Positions 1 to 6,543 of a stretch of DNA of 12,447 nucleotides are shown here, piece by piece (the first letter of the stretch is position 1; each line of letters opens with the position of its first letter). Where the stretch lies: NCBI GenBank assembly GCA_947485035.1, contig CANKQN010000015.1, positions 1 to 12,447 on the forward strand, in the 5' to 3' direction. Origin of the DNA: Rickettsiales bacterium (GTDB lineage: Bacteria > Pseudomonadota > Alphaproteobacteria > Rickettsiales > Deianiraeaceae). The translations under genes were made by a program, and so were the position numbers. The notes beneath the pieces are model-generated. The model searched no databases. It saw only the letters and a list, made by a program, of their open reading frames with translations, and was not told the DNA's origin.

Positions 1-1
1 C

Positions 2-589
2 ACGGCACTTTACGCCGCTTGGAAAGCGTGGAAAACAAAAGTTGTGAAACATCGCTTCGCATATTCAACCATAAGCCAACTTTCGTATATACTCTCTTCA
101 TTTATGATAGCAACGCCAATGGCAATAATGGCGGGAACTTTGCACATTGTTTCGCATTCGATCTGTAAAATTGTGCTTTTTTACATTGCAGGAATTTTTT
201 CCGCAGTCTATGGATTTCATTCAACTGGGGAATCGGCGAAGTTGGCACCTCATATAAAAATTTGGATAGGCTGCCTTGCGTTTTGCGGTGCTTCAATTAT
301 TGGATTTCCATTTTTACCCGGCTCATTTGGGAAAGATTACATGATTATCGCCGATTGGAAAACCCACCACTACGCTTCAATATCCTTTCTCGTTGTTGGT
401 TCATTGATAAACATTCTGTATATTTACCCAATCGTGAAAGCGGGTTTCTTCACAAAAAATCCCGTTCATATTGAAAAAAAACGCATACCACTCACAATGA
501 GGATTGCAATTATTTCAGGTGTTTGTATCGCAATATCAATGAGCATCTTCATCGATAACATAGTCAAATTTTTCACTCTATATGCTTAA
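2..589 (+). CDS. Proton-conducting membrane subunit, MrpD/NuoL/NuoM-like (C-terminal part, 5' end outside window)
   Basis: The reading frame is open from the left edge, so only the last ~195 codons are present; the GTG at 44 is probably internal. Residues encoded near 50-180 match the core of the Proton_antipo_M family (Mrp antiporter subunit D and complex I subunits L/M/N): an AYSTISQLSYI segment, then a hydrophobic helix with LHIVSHSICKIVLF. This is the position of the conserved His and Lys of the proton path in this family. Further membrane helices follow, including the usual broken-helix GFPFLPGSFGKDY region with its lysine. The protein acts in the inner membrane, moving H+ or Na+. The stop overlaps the start of the SulP gene by 8 nt, suggesting coupled translation. 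MrpD-like, NuoL/M-like and DabB-like (bicarbonate uptake) roles cannot be separated from this fragment. The superfamily is confident; the exact role is open. Confidence 0.8.
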   Translation, partial: TALYAAWKAWKTKVVKHRFAYSTISQLSYILSSFMIATPMAIMAGTLHIVSHSICKIVLFYIAGIFSAVYGFHSTGESAKLAPHIKIWIGCLAFCGASIIGFPFLPGSFGKDYMIIADWKTHHYASISFLVVGSLINILYIYPIVKAGFFTKNPVHIEKKRIPLTMRIAIISGVCIAISMSIFIDNIVKFFTLYA

Positions 590-1856
590 AGTAGAAGATT
601 TACGCAAAAATGCCTTATCAGGACTGCTCGTTTCGTTTATAGCTCTCCCCCTTTGCCTTGCAATATCAATAGCCTCCGGTTTTCCAATTCTTGCTGGGTT
701 CATCACAGCGATAATCGGCGGACTGTTGGTGTCTCATTTAAGTGGTTCGCATGTTACGATTAATGGTCCTGCTGCTGGTATGATTGTTGTTATTCTTGAT
801 TCAGTTGAAAGGCTTGGCGGCGGCGATGTTATTATGGGATATAAACTGACACTGGGAGCAATTGTCGTTGCATCAATCCTTCAAATTGCCACAAGTTTCA
901 CAAAAATACCAACCCTTATGCGAAAATTTCCGGAGGAAGTAATTCGAGGAATGATGGTTGCAATTGGGAGTATTGTCATTTTAAAGCAAATTTTCACAGT
1001 GTGCAGCTATCAAATGCCAAAACACAAAATGCTTCAATTAATCACAGATATTCCACTTGCACTTGGTGGTATGCAGGTTGAAACATTTGCAATTGGCATT
1101 TTTGTTATTGCATTTATCATTTTTTGGGGCAGGTTGGTGAAATCAGGGTTTTTGGCAAAAATTCCGGTCTACCTTTTGGTAATTGTCATTGCATCAATTC
1201 TTGCATTTGCCTTCAATATTGCGGGAAATCACCACTATTTATTCTCGTCTTTTGCACATCAATCAAGCCATCTTTTTGTTGAATTGCCAAGCTCGATTTT
1301 GAAAGCATTTGCACTGCCATCGTTTGATGGTCTTACAAGTAAAAACTTCATAATTTCCATTGCAATGATATTTGCCGTTGGTTCAATTGAAACAATTCTT
1401 TCTGCCATTGCGGTTGATAAACTTGACATTCAAAAAAGACGCACGAACCTTCAAAAAGATCTTCGTGGCGTTGGAATTGGGAATTTAATCTGCGGTGCGA
1501 TTGGCGGTCTTCCAATGATTGCTGAAATTGTGAGGTCGTCTGCAAATATTAAATACGGGGCAACAAATAAGTGGGCAAACTTCTTTCACGGCTTGTTTTT
1601 ACTGGTTTTCATCGTGTTTCTTACAAAATTAATAGGCTTTATTCCGCTTTGCGTTTTAGCAGCAATGTTGATGCTTATTGGCTGGAATTTAATCAATATC
1701 AAGCTTATAAAACAGATGTATGCCCAGTGGAAACCTTCAATTTTGGTGATAGCATCGGTTGTTTTTTTCACACTGTGGATAGACCTTCTTGTTGGTATTA
1801 TAAGTGGTTTGATCGTTTATTTTGCCTTTAAAAAGCTTGTTTTTTGGAATAAGTAA
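582..1856 (+). CDS. SulP-family inorganic anion transporter lacking a STAS domain
   Basis: A 424-residue inner-membrane protein, almost entirely hydrophobic helices. Residues ~14-66 carry the SulP N-terminal signature (LPLCLAISIASGFP, then SGSHVTINGPAAG), and ~110-125 read FPEEVIRGMMVAIG. Family members transport sulfate, bicarbonate or other anions, driven by H+ or Na+. The LPLC...SGSH...GPAAG form belongs to the subgroup often annotated as bicarbonate-type and sometimes found beside carbonic anhydrase; this is family knowledge, and the substrate here is not shown. Typical SulP proteins have 500-600 residues with a cytoplasmic C-terminal STAS domain. This one ends in a lysine-rich tail just after the last membrane helix, so STAS is absent, and the next gene starts 8 nt later in another frame. 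The ATG at 582 overlaps the preceding gene by 8 nt. Confidence 0.88.
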   Translation: MLKVEDLRKNALSGLLVSFIALPLCLAISIASGFPILAGFITAIIGGLLVSHLSGSHVTINGPAAGMIVVILDSVERLGGGDVIMGYKLTLGAIVVASILQIATSFTKIPTLMRKFPEEVIRGMMVAIGSIVILKQIFTVCSYQMPKHKMLQLITDIPLALGGMQVETFAIGIFVIAFIIFWGRLVKSGFLAKIPVYLLVIVIASILAFAFNIAGNHHYLFSSFAHQSSHLFVELPSSILKAFALPSFDGLTSKNFIISIAMIFAVGSIETILSAIAVDKLDIQKRRTNLQKDLRGVGIGNLICGAIGGLPMIAEIVRSSANIKYGATNKWANFFHGLFLLVFIVFLTKLIGFIPLCVLAAMLMLIGWNLINIKLIKQMYAQWKPSILVIASVVFFTLWIDLLVGIISGLIVYFAFKKLVFWNK

Positions 1857-1864
1857 TTGCGTTT

Positions 1865-2653
1865 ATGAAACAAATTGTCTTATTCTCCCTGCTGTTTTCA
1901 TCAACGGTTTATGCCGGGGAATTGCAAATGATTCACCAGCTTTCAAATATGAATGGCACGGCGTTTGGATCAAATTACACAAAGCAGAATTATTATTCGT
2001 ATTTGGAATTAGGTCTTTCAAAAAAATCATCGATTGGTGGAAGTGTGAATTCGGCAAGTATTGATTCAACTTACAACGGCGTAACGAAGCAGTATGCGAT
2101 TTTTGGTCCTGAGGTTTTCCATCGATACAAATTTTTTGCACACGGAAAACACGGATTTGTTTTGCAAAATGTGGTGAAATTTCCAAACGCATACGATGAA
2201 AACAAGCATCTTGGGCTTATGCCAAAACAATGGGATTACGAAATTCGAGTTCTTGGACTTTACAATTTCAAAGAACGCCTCGTCAGCAGCATAGTTCACG
2301 ATTCCACGCCATACTTTGCCCGCTACGAACTTGCCTATCGCAAGCGTTTTAACAACCCATTTGACGAAGTTCGCTTCGCATTTGTTGGAGGTTTTGATGT
2401 TGGGTACAATCTTAAAATTCTTGTGCAGGACAACATCAATTGGAATATAAATTCAACAGGAACGAGCGTGCTTAACAGCACATATTCAAATTTTGATATC
2501 ACAAAAGATGCAAATAATATTGTAACAATTTCGCTTTTTTACCACATCAATAACAAAGTTGCATTGCAAGCGGGTTACGCACAAAGGCTTTCGGGAAACA
2601 ATCCATTTTACGACAAACACGGAATTACGATTGGCGTATGGAGTGTTCTATGA
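1865..2653 (+). CDS. Secreted protein of unknown function, probable outer-membrane beta-barrel
   Basis: A 262-residue protein whose family I do not recognise. It starts with a clear Sec signal peptide: MKQ, a hydrophobic stretch, then TVYA with likely cleavage after Ala17. The rest has no membrane helix but many short strands of alternating character ending in turns rich in Asn, Gly and Asp, for example YYSYLELGLS, WDYEIRVLGLYNF, YFARYELAYRKRF, VRFAFVGGFDVGYN and KVALQAGYAQRLS. This pattern and the aromatic content suggest a beta-barrel of about ten strands in the outer membrane. The last residues (ITIGVWSVL) form a plausible final strand but lack the usual terminal Phe. It begins 8 nt after the SulP gene and probably shares its transcript. 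Its stop directly abuts the stop of the opposing lytic transglycosylase gene. The barrel call is inference from the sequence pattern only. Confidence 0.7.
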   Translation: MKQIVLFSLLFSSTVYAGELQMIHQLSNMNGTAFGSNYTKQNYYSYLELGLSKKSSIGGSVNSASIDSTYNGVTKQYAIFGPEVFHRYKFFAHGKHGFVLQNVVKFPNAYDENKHLGLMPKQWDYEIRVLGLYNFKERLVSSIVHDSTPYFARYELAYRKRFNNPFDEVRFAFVGGFDVGYNLKILVQDNINWNINSTGTSVLNSTYSNFDITKDANNIVTISLFYHINNKVALQAGYAQRLSGNNPFYDKHGITIGVWSVL

Positions 2654-4594
2654 TTATTGTCCATCGAAAACATATGTGTAAATTCCCTCCCATTCAAGTA
2701 CTTTTTTCACATATCTGCGTGTTTCGTAGAATGGCATAAGTTCGATAAACATAACCATATCTTGATAATTTTCCACGGTGAAATATATGCTTTCCCATTT
2801 TGCAAGGTTGCCATAGCCAGCGTTATAGGCTATTAGTGTTTTCGCATACGAGCCATTATATTTTTCCAGAAGGTCGTTAAGGTAAATTGTTCCAAGATAG
2901 ATATTGTATCCCGCATTTGTTTGAAGTTTAACGCTATTGTAGGCAATTCCGTGTTTCGAACAGACAAATTTCGCAGTGTTTGGCATAATTTGCATCATTC
3001 CCTTTGCCCCAGCACCAGAACTTATCTGCTCCGTAAAATTGCTTTCTTTTTTGATAATTGCGTGAAGTAATGCAAGATGATTTTCCTTTATCGCACCAAG
3101 GATATCGTTGCTTTTGATGACTTTCAAACCGTCAAGTTCAACATACCCAATATCTTCGGCAGCACGCTTTGCATCGGAACATATATATTTATTATAACTT
3201 GTGCAAACGTGTTCTAGAAGTGATTTCATGTATGTAATGTCCTCCACTTGCCTTACCGCCGAAAGAACGAAGGCTTTTGCGGCGTTCAATCTGTTTTCCT
3301 CCTTCAGAAAGTATGCAATATTCAGCATTTCGAGTAGTTCGCTTGGTAGTTTTGTGTATGATTTCTGATTTTGTGAAGTTTTGTTCAAAAATGCGTTGTA
3401 GTGTTGCTTATAGACATCATTTCTTTTAAAAATTGCCCTTTTCCAAGATGAAGATAGGTAGTTTGCCGATCCGATAAATGTTTCTTTCGAAATATTGTTA
3501 AGTTCATCAATTGCGCGCGATCCGTAGAATGTCAGAGGACTTTGTGCTACGACACCAAGCCAATAGCGATAAGCCTCGTTATTACCCATTTTGAAATAGC
3601 TTTGTGCGATGAAATATGCACCTTGATTCTTCTCGTTGATATCGTGCGTGTTGGAATAAACATTATAAAAATGTGTGTAGGCAACATTCGGTTTTTTATT
3701 TAAAAGAGCAACAACGCCGGAATAAATTTCCTTTCGTGTGTAATTTTCGTGCGTAATATTAATTTGAATGCGTGCCAAAAGGTTGTAGGCATCTTGGCGA
3801 TATCCCTGTTCAAGCATGTCAAAAACCATCACCTGAGTTGCCGACCACCAAAGGTCGCCGTCTTGCAAAGTTGCTGGCAGTTGAGATATATAATATGCAA
3901 CATCTTTGAAATTTTGCATTTTGTAGTGATAGAGAATTTTATCCATCACATACATTTCGCTTGAAAGCGTTCGTTCCTCCGCCTCTTGGTAGTATTTTTT
4001 GTATTTTGTGTTGCCGTTCAGGTAAAGTCTTGCGTATAGAAGGGTTTTTTGGTCAGCAGAAATTGTGTCAAATTCGCGTTCAATGTTTAGGCGAAGATTT
4101 TTGGTTATGTTACGGTCAAGCTTGTTATATTTTGAGTAAAATTCCTTTACATGATTGGTGACTTCCTCTGGCATTATGTTGTTTTGCTTGATGTCTTCAA
4201 GCATTTTTGCGAATGATTGTGGTGAAATATTGCCACGGTCGACGAATGTCTGAACAAAAGAAGTGTAGTTTGTGAGGTAATTTATGAGAAGGTATTTATC
4301 TGAAATTGAAAGGAATTTATCGCTTTGTATTACAATTTTATTGACTTGATCCAAAAGCGGAAAATGTGGATTTTCAAGAAGTATGTGTATTATTTCCTCA
4401 ATCTGTAAAAGACTAGCGGTTGTAGAATCTTGCGAGTATGAATTAATAAAAATCGTCGCTTTTTTGTGAGATTCCTTCAAGGAGGAAAGCTGTGATGTGT
4501 CTGAATCAATTTTTTGACTTGACGACATCACAGAAGAAGCTGTTACCATGAAAAGACAGAGTAACAGTGCTAGTATTTTTGTTTGTTTTTTCAA
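2654..4594 (-). CDS. slt: Soluble lytic murein transglycosylase (Slt70-like)
   Basis: A 646-residue periplasmic enzyme that cleaves the MurNAc-GlcNAc bond of peptidoglycan, forming 1,6-anhydro ends. The length is close to the E. coli Slt70 precursor. It opens with a signal peptide (MKKQTKILALLLCLF). Residues ~40-480 are helical, fitting the superhelical U and L domains. The C-terminal SLT domain (~505-640) has all hallmarks: catalytic Glu517 in KKESNF, GAKGMMQIMP at 529-538 and AYNAG at 589-593. The start is TTG at 4594, only 2 nt after the stop of the upstream phasin-like gene. It is chosen because it gives a full signal peptide; the next ATG (residue 16) would cut it. A retained Slt implies that this organism has, or once had, a peptidoglycan wall, in line with lysA nearby. 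Confidence 0.93.
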   Translation of the reverse strand: MKKQTKILALLLCLFMVTASSVMSSSQKIDSDTSQLSSLKESHKKATIFINSYSQDSTTASLLQIEEIIHILLENPHFPLLDQVNKIVIQSDKFLSISDKYLLINYLTNYTSFVQTFVDRGNISPQSFAKMLEDIKQNNIMPEEVTNHVKEFYSKYNKLDRNITKNLRLNIEREFDTISADQKTLLYARLYLNGNTKYKKYYQEAEERTLSSEMYVMDKILYHYKMQNFKDVAYYISQLPATLQDGDLWWSATQVMVFDMLEQGYRQDAYNLLARIQINITHENYTRKEIYSGVVALLNKKPNVAYTHFYNVYSNTHDINEKNQGAYFIAQSYFKMGNNEAYRYWLGVVAQSPLTFYGSRAIDELNNISKETFIGSANYLSSSWKRAIFKRNDVYKQHYNAFLNKTSQNQKSYTKLPSELLEMLNIAYFLKEENRLNAAKAFVLSAVRQVEDITYMKSLLEHVCTSYNKYICSDAKRAAEDIGYVELDGLKVIKSNDILGAIKENHLALLHAIIKKESNFTEQISSGAGAKGMMQIMPNTAKFVCSKHGIAYNSVKLQTNAGYNIYLGTIYLNDLLEKYNGSYAKTLIAYNAGYGNLAKWESIYFTVENYQDMVMFIELMPFYETRRYVKKVLEWEGIYTYVFDGQ

Positions 4595-4596
4595 AA

Positions 4597-4980
4597 TTAC
4601 TGAACTAGTGGTGTAAGTAATGTTTGAATTTTATTTGTTGCGTTTTTTGCACGCTCAATATTTTGAGCAAACTTCGCTTTAAACACCTGTAATTGCTCTG
4701 AAACGCTTTCTTGAGAATCATCGTCTTTATTTTCTTGTGTGAAAACGATGGATTCAAGAAGTTCAGAATATGATTTAATTATTTCTTCAATCACTTTGTG
4801 CATGTATTTTGTGTAAGATGTTACATGGTCAACAATTTTTTGTCCGTTTTCAGGATTACTTATAACGAATTCTTTTGCAGATTCAATAATTGCATCAATG
4901 CGTGAATACATCTTGCTAACATTCGATTGGACAACCGCATGAACGGAGTTAAGAACATTTTGTTGTTTATTAGCTTGCAT
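4597..4980 (-). CDS. Small helical protein, phasin-like (function unknown)
   Basis: A 127-residue hydrophilic protein with no signal peptide or membrane segment. It appears almost wholly alpha-helical, with one acidic linker (ENKDDDSQES, ~83-92) between two amphipathic helical regions. The C-terminal part (FKAKFAQNIERAKNATNKIQ) resembles phasin-type repeats, which coat polyhydroxyalkanoate granules in alphaproteobacteria. Similar short helical proteins have unrelated functions, and no PHA gene is in the window, so this is only a resemblance. It is the first gene of a two-gene unit, 2 nt ahead of the lytic transglycosylase, and starts with ATG at 4980 after a 127-bp divergent spacer. Apart from an A/T-rich run before the start no Shine-Dalgarno is seen. 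The gene looks real because of its spacing and frame; the function is uncertain. Confidence 0.65.
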   Translation of the reverse strand: MQANKQQNVLNSVHAVVQSNVSKMYSRIDAIIESAKEFVISNPENGQKIVDHVTSYTKYMHKVIEEIIKSYSELLESIVFTQENKDDDSQESVSEQLQVFKAKFAQNIERAKNATNKIQTLLTPLVQ

Positions 4981-5020
4981 TTTTTTAAAAAAAGTTATGA
5001 CATAAATTTACACTACTTAC

Positions 5021-5049
5021 AATTAAGAAGGGCAAAATGTATTTGTCAA
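5021..5049 (-). promoter_or_regulatory. Candidate sigma70-type promoter for the phasin-like/slt unit
   Basis: Read on the minus strand, a perfect TTGACA (plus 5044-5049) is followed after 17 nt by TTAATT (plus 5021-5026), a weak -10 match. It lies about 40 nt upstream of the start at 4980. The -35 lies within an 11-mer (TATTTGTCAAG on the plus strand, 5040-5050) that recurs upstream of rpsT. The -35 is clear; the -10 is tentative. Confidence 0.4.
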
Positions 5050-5057
5050 GAAAAAAC

Positions 5058-5083
5058 TTGCATATAAAATATTTATTTATAAT
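5058..5083 (+). promoter_or_regulatory. Candidate promoter for the rhodanese gene
   Basis: A perfect TATAAT (5078-5083) lies 25 nt before the ATG at 5108, in a very AT-rich tract. The best -35-like sequence is TTGCAT (5058-5063), but the 14-nt spacer is shorter than usual, so the -35 is doubtful. No Shine-Dalgarno is visible before the ATG. Confidence 0.35.
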
Positions 5084-5107
5084 ATATATGATAATTTTAT
5101 ACAAAAA

Positions 5108-5395
5108 ATGACAAATATCAAGCAACTTTTCTCTGAAATTTCGACGAAAAACATCGCAATTGTTGATGTTCGCACGCACGATGAACGCCGCCAAATCTCA
5201 ATTCAAAACACGCTTCATATCCCCCTAGACGAGCTTCCACTTCGCACAAATGAACTGGTTGACTTTGATGAAATCCACTTTTTTTGCAAAGCAGGAGTTC
5301 GTGCAAAAACTGCGTGTATTATTGGCATTGAGGCAAAATTGAACTGCTTTGCAGTTTCACAAGGGGTATTTGAAATCGCTGAAGAGCTATCTTAA
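5108..5395 (+). CDS. Single-domain rhodanese (sulfurtransferase)
   Basis: A 95-residue cytoplasmic protein consisting of one rhodanese domain. It shows the DVR motif at 20-22, HIPL at 37-40, and the active-site loop FFCKAGVRA with the persulfide-carrying cysteine at Cys60 and the conserved Arg65 (CxxGxR type). Such small rhodaneses move sulfane sulfur between proteins, or take part in thiosulfate, tRNA-thiolation or detoxification chemistry. The partner is not shown here. It is slightly shorter than the usual ~100-110 residues. It stands alone on its strand: its upstream neighbour is divergent and its stop lies inside the last codons of the opposing lysA, with the two genes overlapping by 9 nt. 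The start is the first ATG downstream of a TATAAT box. Confidence 0.9.
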   Translation: MTNIKQLFSEISTKNIAIVDVRTHDERRQISIQNTLHIPLDELPLRTNELVDFDEIHFFCKAGVRAKTACIIGIEAKLNCFAVSQGVFEIAEELS

Positions 5396-6541
5396 ATTGT
5401 AGTTTGAACTCATAACTTCGCCGTAAGCACCAGCATTTAAAATTGCGACAAAATCGCCACGGTGAAGTTCTAAAATATGATAAATTTTGTGGAAAACATC
5501 GCTGGATTCACATATTGGACCAACAATTGTGTAACTTTCTTGTGGAAGATTTTGTACTTCAACAGGCACGATTTCATGAAACGATTCATACATCGCAGGG
5601 CGAATTAGGTTGTTCATTCCAGCATCAATTATCGCAAATTTTGTATGAGAAGCCTCCTTCACATATAGCACTTTTGAAATTAAAACCCCCGCATTTGCAG
5701 AAATGGAGCGACCCGGTTCAAAAATTGCAAGCACATTGCCACCAATTTTTTTCAGGCATTTTTGAATGGACGAGGCGTATTGTGAATAACTGAAAATTGC
5801 ATCGGTTTTGCGATATTGAATGCCAATTCCACCGCCAAAATCGACAGTTTTGAAAATGAAGCCTTGTTTTTGAGTCTCTAAAATAAGGTCAGTGAGAATT
5901 TCAAAGGCTTGCTCAAAAAGTGAAACTTCCAAAATTTGTGAACCAATGTGACAAGAAAATCCAACAAATTCAAGGTTTTTACAGGTTTTAATAACATCAA
6001 GTGCGTGCGGGATATTGGTGATATCAATGCCGAATTTATTGCCGATTTTCCCAGTTGTGATTTTATCGTGCGTGTAATTTTCAACCTTCAAATGGGGATT
6101 AACACGCAACGCAATGCGAACATTTTTTGCCAAATTGCCAGCAATTGATTGAATAATTTGCATTTCTTCAACCGATTCCACATTGATTTGTAAAATCTGG
6201 TTTTCTATCGCAAAAATAATTTCTTCATCCGTCTTTCCAACACCAGCAAGAACAATTTTTTCAGGAATACAACCGCATTCAATTGCACGCTTCATTTCGC
6301 CAAGTGAAACGCAGTCGATACCTGACCCAGCTTGAATCAATGCACGAACAACATCGTGATTATTGCAGGATTTGATCGAAAAAGCAACAAGTTTTTCAAT
6401 GCCATCAAGGTGTTGTTGAAAGGTTTCAAGGTTTGCAATTGCCTGCTTTGTGGAATAGATATATTGAGGTGTAACCGTTGTGTTAATTGGGTTTCCTTCG
6501 CAAAATAAACGGTTTTCGTGATAATAAAAATTCTGATTCAT
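5387..6541 (-). CDS. lysA: Diaminopimelate decarboxylase, C-terminally short
   Basis: PLP enzyme converting meso-diaminopimelate to L-lysine, the last step of lysine synthesis. With the ATG at 6541 it has 384 residues. The PLP lysine is Lys57 (AFSIK), followed by CHIGSQ, the glycine loop FGGGIGIQY, EPGRS, and the dimer-interface active-site GPICESSD with Cys344. It ends SNYNLR, so the substrate-binding Tyr381 is kept. Most LysA proteins continue for about 30 more residues after this motif (a PEVLV-type strand and a tail). Here a TAG stops the frame, and neither other frame downstream contains that tail. A TTG at 6556 would add five residues but overlap nuoN; the ATG, 2 nt after the nuoN stop, is preferred. 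The last 9 nt overlap the opposing rhodanese gene. Activity is likely but not certain given the missing end. Confidence 0.92.
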   Translation of the reverse strand: MNQNFYYHENRLFCEGNPINTTVTPQYIYSTKQAIANLETFQQHLDGIEKLVAFSIKSCNNHDVVRALIQAGSGIDCVSLGEMKRAIECGCIPEKIVLAGVGKTDEEIIFAIENQILQINVESVEEMQIIQSIAGNLAKNVRIALRVNPHLKVENYTHDKITTGKIGNKFGIDITNIPHALDVIKTCKNLEFVGFSCHIGSQILEVSLFEQAFEILTDLILETQKQGFIFKTVDFGGGIGIQYRKTDAIFSYSQYASSIQKCLKKIGGNVLAIFEPGRSISANAGVLISKVLYVKEASHTKFAIIDAGMNNLIRPAMYESFHEIVPVEVQNLPQESYTIVGPICESSDVFHKIYHILELHRGDFVAILNAGAYGEVMSSNYNLR

Positions 6542-6543
6542 AC

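Noticed and set aside
1863-2192. 109-codon open frame on the minus strand opposite the barrel protein gene
   Set aside because: The plus-strand frame has a clear signal peptide and full-length logic; the opposite frame encodes no recognisable protein.
5300-5390. Frameshift at the end of lysA
   Set aside because: Both other minus-strand frames past the TAG lack a LysA-like tail and merely shadow the rhodanese gene, so the short end looks genuine.
5443-5793. 116-codon open frame on the plus strand within lysA
   Set aside because: It lies wholly antisense to a well-supported enzyme gene, its product is low-complexity-like and unrecognisable, and it has no spacing or start signals of its own.
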